This document shows, in pieces, positions 18,640 through 28,318 of a DNA stretch of 64,000 nt. Each line of letters begins with the position of its first letter. The first letter of the stretch is position 1. The DNA lies in contig CABXHU010000002.1 in the NCBI GenBank assembly GCA_902512065.1, positions 1 through 64,000 on the forward strand. Direction: 5' to 3'. Origin of the DNA: an uncultured Bacteroidota bacterium (GTDB taxonomy: Bacteria; Bacteroidota; Bacteroidia; Flavobacteriales; Flavobacteriaceae). The notes under the pieces were generated by a model, which worked only from the letters and a program-made list of their open reading frames with translations, had not been told where the DNA came from and did not search any database. Made by a program: the position numbers and the translations under genes.

Positions 18640-20150
18640 TTATTTAATTTAATTAATTCTTCAATAAATATTCTATCATTAGCTAATCTGGGCACTTTAT
18701 TTTGTCCTCCAATTTTATTATTTTTTTTAAGCCATTTTAAAAATACACCACTATTCCCAAGAATTACTTTTGGAGGATTAAGTGTGAAATCTTTATGTCT
18801 TTTAGCTTCATAGTCTGAATTTTCATTTTTTAGATTTTCATCTATTTTTCTCTCTATATCAAGATTATTGGGGACAGAATTTTTAAATTCTATAAACCAC
18901 TGGTGCCCGCCTTTTTCTTTTCCTTTCATAAAGATTGGGGCAACTGTATAATCAACAATTTCTAAATTATATTTTTTGCACAATTTACTAATCGTTTTGT
19001 CTGTATTTTCAATAATAACTTCTTCTCCAAAGACATTTATATAGTGTTTTGTTCTACCTGTAACTACAATTTTATATGGATTTATTGAAGTAAATTTTAT
19101 TGTATCGCCTATTTCATATCTCCACAGACCTGCATTAGTTGAAATAACTATTGCATAATTTTTATTTATTTCAATATCTTCAAGAGGAATAATTAATTTT
19201 TCTTTTGAATTATATGAATTCATTGGTATAAATTCATAATAAATTCCATAATCTAACATTAATAATAATTCATCTGAATTATTTTCAGATTGAATTGCAA
19301 AGAAACCTTCTGAAGCATTATAAATTTCATAATATTTCATATTATCATTTCCAATAATTTTTTGATATTGATTTATGTATGGCTTAAAGTTTACGCCCCC
19401 ATGAAAATACACTTCTAAATTTGGCCAGATGTCAATAATATTTTTCTTATCCGTCTCTTCTAATATCCTATTTAATACTACAAGCATCCATGATGGAACC
19501 CCTGCTAGACTTGTAACATTCTCTAAAGCAGTTTCATTTATAATTGCTTTTATTTTATTTTCCCAATCAGGTATTAGAGTTGTATTGATGCTGGGGGTAC
19601 TACTATATTCAAACCATATAGGCATATTATCAATTAAAATTGCTGAAAGATCTCCATAGTAAGTGCCGTTTTTTTTATATGGAGATTTACTTCCTCCTAA
19701 TCTTAAACTTTTTCCAGCAAACAACATTGAATTTTCATTATTGTTTAAGTACATGCATAGCAGATCTTTGCTTGCAGCATAATGGCATTCCTCTAATGAT
19801 TCATTACTTACTGGAATAAATTTACTTTTAGAATTTGTAGTACCACTAGATTGTGCAAACCATTTAATCTTGCTTGGCCAAAAAATATTATTTTCTCCTT
19901 TTCTAGCTCTACTAATTTTTTCTGAAAAATCTTCATATTTAAATACAGGGATTCGATTAGAAAAATCACGATAATTTTTTATTGATTTAAAATCGAACTC
20001 TTTACCTATTTCTGTGTCTTTGGCTGTATTAATTAGATTTATTAATACATCATTTTGTACTTCATTTGGATATTTTATGAATAATTCAATTTGATGAGAT
20101 CTTTTTTTTAAAAACCACGATACAATAGAATTTATAAATGGATTTGACAC
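18636..20150 (-). CDS. GH3 auxin-responsive promoter family protein (acyl-adenylating enzyme)
   Basis: 504 residues with the GH3 pattern: '[20 protein letters not shown]' (ATP-binding P-loop-like motif) near 100, '[10 protein letters not shown]', '[11 protein letters not shown]' (motif 2) and '[15 protein letters not shown]' (motif 3). GH3 proteins are ANL-type adenylating enzymes; in plants they conjugate amino acids to hormones. The bacterial members' substrates are unknown, although they are widespread in Bacteroidota. It is transcribed alone and its 3' end overlaps clpX by 4 bases. Confidence 0.9.
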   Translation of the reverse strand: MSNPFINSIVSWFLKKRSHQIELFIKYPNEVQNDVLINLINTAKDTEIGKEFDFKSIKNYRDFSNRIPVFKYEDFSEKISRARKGENNIFWPSKIKWFAQSSGTTNSKSKFIPVSNESLEECHYAASKDLLCMYLNNNENSMLFAGKSLRLGGSKSPYKKNGTYYGDLSAILIDNMPIWFEYSSTPSINTTLIPDWENKIKAIINETALENVTSLAGVPSWMLVVLNRILEETDKKNIIDIWPNLEVYFHGGVNFKPYINQYQKIIGNDNMKYYEIYNASEGFFAIQSENNSDELLLMLDYGIYYEFIPMNSYNSKEKLIIPLEDIEINKNYAIVISTNAGLWRYEIGDTIKFTSINPYKIVVTGRTKHYINVFGEEVIIENTDKTISKLCKKYNLEIVDYTVAPIFMKGKEKGGHQWFIEFKNSVPNNLDIERKIDENLKNENSDYEAKRHKDFTLNPPKVILGNSGVFLKWLKKNNKIGGQNKVPRLANDRIFIEELIKLNN

Positions 20151-20190
20151 TTTTTTATTACTTTTATTCTTCTAAAATTAACGATTTTCC

Positions 20191-20982
20191 ATGCATTTTC
20201 AAGGCGTAATAAAAAAAATGATTTCGGAATTTGATACTCCTGTAAGGTATTTCCTAGATTTTGATGATGATATATTATGCATGAATCAAATTCTAGACAA
20301 AAAAATAAGTATTGAATGTATTGGTTATGAATGCCTTTCATGCAGTTCTGACGCAGAGATATATAGACAAGGTTTTTGCAAAAAATGCTTTTTTGAAACT
20401 CCTGAAGCTGCGGATTGGATTATCAAGCCTGAATTAAGTAAGGCTCATTTAAATATTGAAGAACGTGACCTTGAATATGAAAAGAAAATTCAGCTTCAGC
20501 CACATATTGTATACTTAGCAAATACAGGAAATATTAAAGTAGGCGTGACTAGAAAAGCTCAAAATCCATATAGATGGATTGATCAAGGAGCGCATCAAGC
20601 TATTGAAATTTTGGAAGTACCCAATCGATATCTTGCTGGTGTAGCAGAGATTGCAATAAAAAAATATATTTCTGATAAAACAAATTGGAGAAAGATGTTA
20701 ATTAATGCACACAGCACTGAAAATATTATAAATTATAAAAATCAAGCTAAAAATTTTATTCCAAATCATTTGGCTCACTATTTCATTGAAAAGGATAAGG
20801 TAGTTGATATAAATTTCCCAATCTTAGAATCCCCTTCTAAGCCAGAATCTATGAAACTAAAAAACGGAAATGATGTTAAAGGAATTTTAAAAGGAATTAA
20901 GGGACAATATCTAATTTTTGAAGAAAACAAGGTGTTGAATGTAAGAGCTCATGAAGGATATCTAATAAAAATTTCTCTTTAA
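20191..20982 (+). CDS. DUF2797 domain protein
   Basis: 263 residues. Four cysteines in two CxxC pairs ('CLSC' and 'CKKC', about residues 49-71) could bind a metal near the N-terminus. A central segment 'HIVYLANTGNIKVGVTRK.....RWIDQGA' resembles a GIY-YIG nuclease-like fold, which fits DUF2797. A nucleic-acid role is possible but unproven. It is divergent from the GH3-like gene across 40 bases, a pairing common in Flavobacteriia. Its 3' end overlaps the convergent yhhQ-like gene by 4 bases. Alternative start: ATG 20218. Confidence 0.85.
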   Translation: MHFQGVIKKMISEFDTPVRYFLDFDDDILCMNQILDKKISIECIGYECLSCSSDAEIYRQGFCKKCFFETPEAADWIIKPELSKAHLNIEERDLEYEKKIQLQPHIVYLANTGNIKVGVTRKAQNPYRWIDQGAHQAIEILEVPNRYLAGVAEIAIKKYISDKTNWRKMLINAHSTENIINYKNQAKNFIPNHLAHYFIEKDKVVDINFPILESPSKPESMKLKNGNDVKGILKGIKGQYLIFEENKVLNVRAHEGYLIKISL

Positions 20983-21683
20983 TCAATATTAATTTCTTCA
21001 TTAATTTTTAGATTAAATCTTTTTCTAAATAAATAAACCCCAAGGTATAAAAATGGAGTATCAATAATAGCAATCACTACTTTAAAAATAAATCCAGAAA
21101 TTAATAGTCCCAAAAATTGGTCCCACATTAGAACATTAGATAAACATAGAAGAAGAATAATTGTAAATGTATCTAAAAATTGTGAGAAAAAAGTAGAAAA
21201 ATTATTTCTTAACCAAAGCATTTTCCCTTTGGTTAATTGTTTCCAAAAATGATAAATATGTATGTCGACATATTGTGCAAACAAATAGCTTAACATGCTT
21301 GCAAATACAGCTATAACAGTACTTCCAAATACAGTTGTGAATAGTGCATCATTAACAGGGGATGCATCTATTGCAGGTACTAGGTTAGCAACATATATAA
21401 TTAATATTGAGAAAATAGAAGCGAAAATTCCTACGGTAACAATAGCATTAGCCCTTTTCTTTCCATAAATTTCACTTATTAAGTCTGTTATTAAAAATGT
21501 TATAGGGTATGGCAATATCCCTACAGATAGCTCAAATAATCTTTCTCCAAAAATATTTATTTCAAATGGATGCCAGTAAAAGAATTTCTGAAAAATTAAA
21601 TTTGATACAACTAAAGATGTTATAAATAAGGATCCTAAAATCAAATAAATTTTTTGAGCTAATAATTTATCTTGCTTTTTCAT
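20979..21683 (-). CDS. Queuosine precursor transporter (YhhQ/DUF165)
   Basis: 234 residues with about six hydrophobic membrane segments. Motifs 'LPYPITFLITDLISEIYGKKRAN' and 'SQFLDTFTIILLL' are characteristic of the YhhQ/ECF-like queuosine-precursor transporter family, which imports preQ0/preQ1. The queA gene at the end of this window (63505) encodes a later step of queuosine synthesis, so salvage and modification both appear to be present. Confidence 0.9.
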   Translation of the reverse strand: MKKQDKLLAQKIYLILGSLFITSLVVSNLIFQKFFYWHPFEINIFGERLFELSVGILPYPITFLITDLISEIYGKKRANAIVTVGIFASIFSILIIYVANLVPAIDASPVNDALFTTVFGSTVIAVFASMLSYLFAQYVDIHIYHFWKQLTKGKMLWLRNNFSTFFSQFLDTFTIILLLCLSNVLMWDQFLGLLISGFIFKVVIAIIDTPFLYLGVYLFRKRFNLKINEEINID

Positions 21684-21743
21684 AAAATTTTATTAAACCA
21701 AATATAATAAATGAATTTCTTTTATTTAATTTGTTGATAGACT

Positions 21744-22871
21744 ATGGATGATTTCAAAAAAATACATATATCAATAGGATCCAATATTGGAGATAAATTA
21801 AAAAATCTTCAAAAAGCAATAGATTTAATTCATCTAAGAATAGCTATAATTGAATCTATCTCTTCAGTATATAAGACAGAATCTGTAGGTTTTAATGGAG
21901 ATGATTTTTTAAATATATGCATTAGTCTATATTCCAATGATCTTCCTAGCGATATTATGCAAAACATTCTGGATATAGAAAAAGATTTAGGTAGAGTAAG
22001 AAATAAAATCAATAAAATAGAATCTAGAGTAATAGATATAGATATTATTTTAATCGAAGAAATCGTATTAGATACTAGTTTGCTAAAGATTCCGCATCCA
22101 AAAATGAATAAAAGAAAATTTGTTCTTAGTCCATTAATGGAGATTGATCCAAAAATAAATCATCCTACTACTAAAGAAAGTGTTTTAGAGATGTTGGGTA
22201 ATTGCAAGAATGATAGTTTAGTTGAAAAAACAAATTTAAAAATTCTTAATCCAAAGGATAAAATCAAAATCGATCAATATAGATATATTGCAATAGAGGG
22301 AAATATTGGAGCTGGTAAAACTAGTTTAGCAAAAAAAATGGCAGTTGATTTTAATTCAAAATTAATTTTAGAAAGATTTGCAGATAACCCATTTTTACCA
22401 AAGTTTTATAAAGATCCTGAAAGATATGCTTTCACTCTTGAAATGTCTTTTTTATCTGAAAGATATCAGCAGATTTCAGAAGATTTATCTCAACTTAATT
22501 TATTTAATGATGTAATAATTAGTGATTATGATATTCATAAATCACTGATTTTCTCAAAAGTTAATTTAAATGTAGATGAATTTACTTTATATAGAAAGCT
22601 GTTTTATGATATGTATAACCAAATTCATAAACCAGATCTTTTTGTTTTTTTAAATCAAGAAATACCTAGGCTGCAGAGGAATATAAGCAGTAGAGGGAGA
22701 GATTATGAGAATACAATAACAAATGAATATCTTTCAAAAATTAATTCAGGATATTTTGAGTTTTTTAAATCTAGACCTGATATTAATTTTAAAATTATTG
22801 ATATCACTAATTTAGATTTTGTTGAGAATAGATTAGATTATTTATCAGTCTTAGATGAAATAGCTAATTGA
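21744..22871 (+). CDS. folK: Fused HPPK (FolK) and deoxynucleoside kinase
   Basis: 375 residues in two domains. Residues about 6-135 are 6-hydroxymethyl-7,8-dihydropterin pyrophosphokinase ('ISIGSNIGDKLKNL', 'ESRVIDIDIILI', 'IPHPKMNKRKFVLSPLMEI'), a folate-synthesis enzyme. Residues about 178-375 are a deoxynucleoside kinase with P-loop GNIGAGKT, the DNPF element and the 'R..ENTITNEYLSKIN' lid region. The fusion is known in Bacteroidota. A separate deoxynucleoside kinase paralogue is encoded at 55505-56110. The 3' end overlaps the convergent methyltransferase gene by 8 bases. Confidence 0.93.
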   Translation: MDDFKKIHISIGSNIGDKLKNLQKAIDLIHLRIAIIESISSVYKTESVGFNGDDFLNICISLYSNDLPSDIMQNILDIEKDLGRVRNKINKIESRVIDIDIILIEEIVLDTSLLKIPHPKMNKRKFVLSPLMEIDPKINHPTTKESVLEMLGNCKNDSLVEKTNLKILNPKDKIKIDQYRYIAIEGNIGAGKTSLAKKMAVDFNSKLILERFADNPFLPKFYKDPERYAFTLEMSFLSERYQQISEDLSQLNLFNDVIISDYDIHKSLIFSKVNLNVDEFTLYRKLFYDMYNQIHKPDLFVFLNQEIPRLQRNISSRGRDYENTITNEYLSKINSGYFEFFKSRPDINFKIIDITNLDFVENRLDYLSVLDEIAN

Positions 22872-23391
22872 TTTTGTTGTAAACATCCCATAGAACAATT
22901 CCAATTGAAACAGAAATATTAAACGAGTGTTTACTCCCATATTGAGGAATCTCAATTACTTTATCGCAAATGTCAATTGCTTTTTGAGATACACCATTAA
23001 CTTCATTACCAAAAATAAATGCATATTTTTTATTTTCTTCATAAATAAAATTATTTAGTAGTACTGAATTCTCTGCTTGCTCCACGGATACTATTCTTAC
23101 TCCATTTTTCTTTAATGAATTTATAAGATCTATAATATTCTTGTGATATTCCCAATTAACAGAGTCAGTACTTCCTAATGCTGTTTTATGAATATCTTTA
23201 TTTGGAGGTTTAGCGGTTATTCCGCATAGATAAATGATATCAATTAAAAATGCATCAGCTGTTCTAAAAACACTTCCAATATTATTTAAGCTCCTAATAT
23301 CATCAAGAATAATTGAAATAGGTGTTTTTTTAGAGTTTTTAAATTCTTCAATTGACAATCTATTCAGCTCAGAATTTTTTAATTTTCTCAT
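22864..23391 (-). CDS. SpoU/TrmH family RNA 2'-O-methyltransferase
   Basis: 175 residues of the SPOUT fold. Motif 1 is 'DDIRSLNNIGSVFRTADAF', motif 2 'IFGNEVNGVSQKAID' and motif 3 'IPQYGSKHSFNISVSIGIVLWD', forming the deep-knot SAM site. It methylates the ribose of a tRNA or rRNA nucleotide; the target cannot be told from the sequence. It is a short member without an extra N-terminal RNA-binding domain, which suits TrmL/TrmH-like enzymes. Confidence 0.9.
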   Translation of the reverse strand: MRKLKNSELNRLSIEEFKNSKKTPISIILDDIRSLNNIGSVFRTADAFLIDIIYLCGITAKPPNKDIHKTALGSTDSVNWEYHKNIIDLINSLKKNGVRIVSVEQAENSVLLNNFIYEENKKYAFIFGNEVNGVSQKAIDICDKVIEIPQYGSKHSFNISVSIGIVLWDVYNKIN

Positions 23392-23490
23392 TTATAATTA
23401 TTTCTAATAATCAGTTTTTAAAAAAACAAATATTGGTTACATTAGCAAGGGCTATGTTTAAGTAAAAATAATATTATAAATAAGATTTCC

Positions 23491-26097
23491 TTGGAAAAAC
23501 CAGCAAAAAAAATTACTCCATTAATGAAGCAATATAATACCATCAAGGCTAAGCACCCTGATGCTATTTTATTGTTTAGGGTGGGAGATTTTTATGAAAC
23601 TTTTGGTGAGGATGCTATAAAAACTTCAAAAATATTAGATATTATTTTAACAAAAAGAGGCGCTGGAAGCCTAAGTGAAATAGAGCTTGCTGGATTTCCT
23701 CACCATTCTTTAAACAACTATTTACCTAAACTAGTTAAGGCAGGAAACAGAGTTGCTATATGCGATCAGCTTGAGGATCCAAAACTTACAAAAACTATTG
23801 TCAAAAGAGGTGTTACTGAGCTTGTTACTCCAGGGTTAGCTACAATTGACGGAGTATTAAATCCAAAGTCAAATAATTTTTTAGCATCTGTATATATAGG
23901 AAATAATATTGGGGTATCTTTCCTTGACATATCTACTGGAGAATTTTTAATTGCTGAAGGCTCAATAGACTATATTGATAAATTACTACACAATTTTAAA
24001 CCTAGTGAAGTTCTTATTTCAAAACAGAAGAAATCAAATTTTTTATCAAGTTTTAATAGTAATTTTCAATTGTTCTTTATTGAGGATTGGGTGTTTCAGT
24101 ATGACTTTGCAATAGAATCATTATGCAATCATTTTAAAACTAAATCTTTAAAAGGGTTTGGTGTAGAAAATATAAGAGATGGTATTATTTCAGCTGGAGC
24201 TGTAATGCATTATTTAAGCGAGACTCAACATCAAAAAATTAACCATATTACATCTATAAACAGAATACCTCAAGATGATTACATATGGATGGATGGATTT
24301 ACAATTAAAAATTTAGAAATTTTCCAATCTTTAGGAAGAGAAGGAAAAAGTTTGATTGATGTAATTGATAAAACTATTTCTCCTATGGGAGGAAGACTTC
24401 TTAAAAGATGGGTCGCTCTACCTTCAAAAAATATTAAGACAATTCAAGATAGGCATTTAACAGTAAAATATTTTATAGATGATGAATCATGTTTAAATAG
24501 TATTCAAGAAAAAATAAATGAAATTGGTGATCTTGAAAGACTAGTTTCAAAAGCAGCAACAGCTAAAATAAATCCAAGAGAAGTGATTTATTTAAAAAAT
24601 TCTCTAATTGCAATAGAGCCTATTAAAAAACTAACTAACCAATCTAATCATAAATCTTTAAAAGAACTTTCAAAATCTTTAGATCCATGTAAAAAACTAA
24701 TACAAATAATAGACAAAACACTAAATGAAGATGCTCCAGTAAACATATTAAAAGGTGATTCTATATCATCAGATTTTTCTAAGGAGCTAAAAAATCTGCG
24801 TGAAATGGCCTTTTCAAATAAAGAATTTTTAGATAAGATGTTAGAGGAGCAGAGTGAAATTACTGGAATACCATCTTTAAAAATTTCTTCAAACAATGTT
24901 TTTGGCTACTATATTGAAGTTAGAAATACTCATAAGGATAAGGTTCCTGAGGATTGGATCAGAAAGCAGACATTGGTTAGTGCAGAACGCTATATTACAG
25001 AGGATTTAAAAAAATATGAACAAAAAATATTAGGAGCAGAGGAAAGAATATTAGAATTGGAGATACAGATTTTTCAAGACCTTATTGATAAGATGTATAA
25101 GTTCATTAAAGTTGTTCAAAACAATGCGTCAATTATTTCTCAGCTTGACTGTCTTTCTTCATTTGCTAAGATTGCTATGGATAAAAGTTATTGTATGCCA
25201 GAGATAAATGAATCTTATGATTTAAAAATTTCACAAGGAAGACATCCAGTAATAGAAACACAATTAGCAACTGAAGACCCCTATGTTGCAAATGATTTAT
25301 TTTTAGATAGAGATTCTCAGCAGATAATTATGATAACAGGCCCAAATATGTCTGGAAAATCTGCTCTTTTAAGACAAACTGCTCTTATAGTGATTATGGC
25401 TCAAATTGGATGTTTTGTCCCTGCTAAAAATCTAAAAATGGGAATAATTGATAAGATTTTTACTAGGGTAGGAGCTAGTGACAATATATCAATGGGAGAA
25501 TCAACTTTTATGGTAGAAATGAATGAGACAGCAACAATTCTTAATAATATTTCTGATAGAAGTTTAATTCTTCTTGATGAGATTGGGAGAGGCACTAGCA
25601 CTTATGATGGAATTTCTATTGCATGGGCAATAAGTGAGTTTTTACATGATCAAATAACTAGAGCTAAAACACTTTTTGCAACACACTATCATGAACTTAA
25701 TGAAATGACTTTATCATATGATAGAATTAAAAATTTTAATGTATCAATTAAAGAAGAAAAGAATGATGTTTTGTTTTTAAGAAAATTAATTCCTGGTGGA
25801 AGTGAACATAGTTTTGGAATTCATGTTGCAAAAATGGCTGGAATGCCAAAAAAGGTGTTAAATAAAGCAAATTCTATACTTAAAAAATTAGAAAAATCGC
25901 ATTCTAGTGAACAACTTAACAAGGATATCAAATCTATAAAGAGCGATATTCAATTAGAGTTTTTTAAACTTGATGATCCAGCTTTAGAGGAAATAAAAGA
26001 GGAGTTATTAGACCTTGATATTAATTCAATGACTCCAATGGAAGCATTATTGAAGTTAAGCGAAATAAAAAGAAAAATTAGCGATTCAAAAGATTAG
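23491..26097 (+). CDS. mutS: DNA mismatch repair protein MutS
   Basis: 868 residues. The mismatch-wedge motif FYETFGEDA is near residue 32, the Walker A GPNMSGKS near 620, and the Walker B 'LILLDEIGRGTSTYDG' follows. The start is TTG; no ATG would preserve the conserved 'ITPLMKQYN' N-terminus. MutS recognises mismatches and recruits MutL. Length and domain order are those of MutS1. It is followed by two tRNA genes. Confidence 0.96.
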   Translation: MEKPAKKITPLMKQYNTIKAKHPDAILLFRVGDFYETFGEDAIKTSKILDIILTKRGAGSLSEIELAGFPHHSLNNYLPKLVKAGNRVAICDQLEDPKLTKTIVKRGVTELVTPGLATIDGVLNPKSNNFLASVYIGNNIGVSFLDISTGEFLIAEGSIDYIDKLLHNFKPSEVLISKQKKSNFLSSFNSNFQLFFIEDWVFQYDFAIESLCNHFKTKSLKGFGVENIRDGIISAGAVMHYLSETQHQKINHITSINRIPQDDYIWMDGFTIKNLEIFQSLGREGKSLIDVIDKTISPMGGRLLKRWVALPSKNIKTIQDRHLTVKYFIDDESCLNSIQEKINEIGDLERLVSKAATAKINPREVIYLKNSLIAIEPIKKLTNQSNHKSLKELSKSLDPCKKLIQIIDKTLNEDAPVNILKGDSISSDFSKELKNLREMAFSNKEFLDKMLEEQSEITGIPSLKISSNNVFGYYIEVRNTHKDKVPEDWIRKQTLVSAERYITEDLKKYEQKILGAEERILELEIQIFQDLIDKMYKFIKVVQNNASIISQLDCLSSFAKIAMDKSYCMPEINESYDLKISQGRHPVIETQLATEDPYVANDLFLDRDSQQIIMITGPNMSGKSALLRQTALIVIMAQIGCFVPAKNLKMGIIDKIFTRVGASDNISMGESTFMVEMNETATILNNISDRSLILLDEIGRGTSTYDGISIAWAISEFLHDQITRAKTLFATHYHELNEMTLSYDRIKNFNVSIKEEKNDVLFLRKLIPGGSEHSFGIHVAKMAGMPKKVLNKANSILKKLEKSHSSEQLNKDIKSIKSDIQLEFFKLDDPALEEIKEELLDLDINSMTPMEALLKLSEIKRKISDSKD

Positions 26098-26126
26098 AAG
26101 AATACGACCCTTTTTTATAAAATCTC

Positions 26127-26156
26127 TTTGCTTTTCCCTAAATTGTTATAAATTTG
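26127..26156 (+). promoter_or_regulatory. Promoter of the tRNA-Gly/tRNA-Leu pair (TTTG-N18-TAAATTTG)
   Basis: A -33 TTTG at 26127-26130 and a perfect -7 TAAATTTG at 26149-26156 are 18 bases apart. Transcription would begin near 26163, about 30 bases before tRNA-Gly. This matches the Bacteroidota vegetative promoter form well. Confidence 0.7.
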
Positions 26157-26193
26157 CATCCGCACTAATATAGTGCTCGTTCATTCAAATATT

Positions 26194-26268
26194 GCGAAAG
26201 TAGCTCAGGGGTAGAGCATCACCTTGCCAAGGTGAGGGTCGCGGGTTCAAATCCCGTCTTTCGCTCCA
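26194..26268 (+). tRNA. tRNA-Gly (anticodon GCC)
   Basis: A 75-base cloverleaf with acceptor stem GCGAAAG/CTTTCGC, D-arm TAGCTCAGGGGTAGAGC, anticodon stem TCACC/GGTGA around TTGCCAA (anticodon GCC), and the T-arm GCGGGTTCAAATCCCGT. The 3' CCA is encoded in the DNA, after discriminator T. It reads GGC and GGU codons. Confidence 0.97.
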
Positions 26269-26289
26269 GAAGATATTATATAGTATAAT

Positions 26290-26375
26290 GCTGAAGTGGT
26301 GGAATTGGTAGACACGTTGGACTTAAAATCCAATGGATAGTAATATCCGTGCGGGTTCAAGTCCCGCCTTCAGTA
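26290..26375 (+). tRNA. tRNA-Leu (anticodon TAA)
   Basis: An 86-base class II tRNA: acceptor stem GCTGAAG/CTTCAGT (closing with one G-U pair), anticodon stem TTGGA/TCCAA around CTTAAAA (anticodon TAA), a long variable arm GGATAGTAATATCC, and the T-arm GCGGGTTCAAGTCCCGC. The 3' CCA is not encoded: the discriminator A is followed by CAA. It reads UUA, the leucine codon expected to dominate in an AT-rich genome. Confidence 0.97.
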
Positions 26376-26376
26376 C

Positions 26377-26412
26377 AAAAGAGGAGATGCTCGAAAGTTC
26401 ATCTCCTTTTTT
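26377..26412 (+). terminator. Two-way intrinsic terminator after tRNA-Leu and the DEAD-box gene
   Basis: A GGAGATG/CATCTCC stem with a 10-base loop is flanked by A-run on the left and TTTTTT on the right, so it can end transcripts from both sides. It sits between the tRNA operon (plus) and the 3' end of the helicase gene (minus, stop at 26415). Confidence 0.85.
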
Positions 26413-26414
26413 AA

Positions 26415-28133
26415 TTATCTAAAGCGAGATTTTGTTTTACTGCTTTTTCTTGAATTTTTTCTAGACCCTGATTTTTTTCTTGATCCTCTTCTGTCTTTTC
26501 TTCGCCTAGAAGGTTTTTCTTCAAATTCAGAGGGATTACCTAAAATTAGTTCATTTCCTTTGAAGTCAATTTTTTTGATATTCTTGACAAAATCATCCTT
26601 ATAGTCTTTGTCAATTTCAAAAAAGGTCTGGTATCTACTTAGCTCGATTTTACCAATTTCAATATCATTAGATTTTAATGCTCTATTAACGATTGAGATA
26701 ATATCTAAGGGGGTTGCTCTGTGTTTTCTGCCAATATTAATTGAAAATGCAGTAAGCGATTTCCCATTTCTATTGCCTTTTTTTGAGCTTCTCTTATTTA
26801 TAGATCTTTTAGTATTAAGTTTATTTGATTCCTTATAGTATTTTAGAAATCTATTGAACTCCGCAGAAACAAATCTCTTAATCAATTCTTCTCTGTTTAA
26901 CCACTCAAGTTTTTTGTATATATTATCTAAAAATGGTTTGATTTGTTCCTCATCTACATCGACATTTTCAATTTTGTCTATAAGCTTATACAATTGTTTA
27001 GAACAAATTTCATTTCCTGAAGGAACTTCCTTTGGAATAAATTTAATTGCTCCTTTTTTTTCAATTGATTTAATTTTTCTTTTCTCGCTGCTGTTAGATA
27101 TAGCTATAGAAATACCACTTTTCCCAGCCCTAGCTGTTCTGCCGCTTCTGTGAATATAAACTTCAGGATCATCTGGAAGTGAATAGTTGATTATATGAGT
27201 TATATCATCAACATCTAACCCTCTAGCTGCAACATCAGTGGCTATTAATATTTGTAAAGATTTATCTCTAAATCTCTGCATTACTTCATCTCTTTGATTT
27301 TGAGAAAGATCTCCATGAATAGCGTCAGCATTATAACCTTCTGCCATAAATTTATTAGCTATATCTTTTGTATGCCTTTTTGTTCTGCAAAAAACAATTC
27401 CATAAATATTTGGATTGACGTCAGCAATTCTTTTTAGAGCTTCATATTTATTTCTAGAGCTAACATCATATATATGATGTTCAATATTTTTTGCGCTAGA
27501 ATTCAATTTAGAGACAGCTATTTCCTTTGCATCTTTCATGTAATTTCTTGATATACTCTTTACTTCTTTAGACATTGTTGCTGAAAATAGCATAGTTTGT
27601 TTATTGGACGGGGTCTTGTCTAAAATAAAATCTAAATCATCTTTGAATCCCATACTTAACATCTCATCAGCTTCATCTAAAACAACTTTATTAACTATAT
27701 CTAGTTTTAATATTTTACGCTTGATTAGATCTTTAGTCCTTCCGGGTGTTCCTACTATTATTTGAACACCTTTTTTAATTGATTTTATCTGTTTTTCGAT
27801 ATTTGTCCCACCATATACAGGCAGCACTTTAACATAATCAAGGTATTTAGAAAATGCTATTAGATCTTTAGCAATTTGAATGCATAATTCCCTAGTCGGA
27901 CATAATACTATTGCTTGTACGTGCTTTATTTTTGGATCTATCTGTTGAATAATAGGCAATCCAAAAGCTGCTGTTTTCCCTGTGCCAGTTTGAGCTAATG
28001 ATATTAAATCTTGACCGCTTGTTAGAAGATAAGGTATAGACTCTTTTTGAATAGGAGTGGGTGTTTCAAATCCCATTTCTTGAATAGATTTAAGTAATTC
28101 TTTATTGACACCGATATCTTTAAAATTTGCCAT
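26415..28133 (-). CDS. DEAD/DEAH-box RNA helicase (CsdA/DbpA-like)
   Basis: 572 residues. Motif I AQTGTGKTA at 47-55, 'PTRELCIQIA', the DEAD box in 'VVLDEADEMLSMGF', 'LFSATMS', and the C-terminal motif VI 'YIHRSGRTARAGKSG' are all present. After the two RecA domains comes a DbpA-type RNA-binding domain (about 470-540) and a basic R/K/S-rich tail. Such helicases assist ribosome assembly and RNA decay, often at low temperature. The gene is preceded by an unusually long untranslated leader. Confidence 0.93.
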   Translation of the reverse strand: MANFKDIGVNKELLKSIQEMGFETPTPIQKESIPYLLTSGQDLISLAQTGTGKTAAFGLPIIQQIDPKIKHVQAIVLCPTRELCIQIAKDLIAFSKYLDYVKVLPVYGGTNIEKQIKSIKKGVQIIVGTPGRTKDLIKRKILKLDIVNKVVLDEADEMLSMGFKDDLDFILDKTPSNKQTMLFSATMSKEVKSISRNYMKDAKEIAVSKLNSSAKNIEHHIYDVSSRNKYEALKRIADVNPNIYGIVFCRTKRHTKDIANKFMAEGYNADAIHGDLSQNQRDEVMQRFRDKSLQILIATDVAARGLDVDDITHIINYSLPDDPEVYIHRSGRTARAGKSGISIAISNSSEKRKIKSIEKKGAIKFIPKEVPSGNEICSKQLYKLIDKIENVDVDEEQIKPFLDNIYKKLEWLNREELIKRFVSAEFNRFLKYYKESNKLNTKRSINKRSSKKGNRNGKSLTAFSINIGRKHRATPLDIISIVNRALKSNDIEIGKIELSRYQTFFEIDKDYKDDFVKNIKKIDFKGNELILGNPSEFEEKPSRRRKDRRGSRKKSGSRKNSRKSSKTKSRFR

Positions 28134-28296
28134 AATTTTGTTAAAGTGTGCAAATGTCGACTATTTAATCCAGTATTTACGAGAAGTAACTAAAGAATTA
28201 TTTTTAAAGAGGGATTATTCCGATTTCTTTCTGTGGGTCCAGATTCAGCAATAAAGAAGCAAAGCACGCTTCATAAGAATAAAATTGTATAGATTA

Positions 28297-28304
28297 CAAA
28301 TATA
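28297..28304 (-). promoter_or_regulatory. Promoter -7 element (TATATTTG) for the DEAD-box helicase, giving a long leader
   Basis: TATATTTG on the minus strand matches the -7 consensus. Transcription would start near 28290, so the helicase mRNA would carry about 155 bases of leader before its ATG at 28133. The gap 28134-28318 contains no convincing reading frame; it includes a small GAAGC/GCTTC hairpin near 28256-28272. Confidence 0.45.
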
Positions 28305-28318
28305 GTTTTAAAAAAAAA

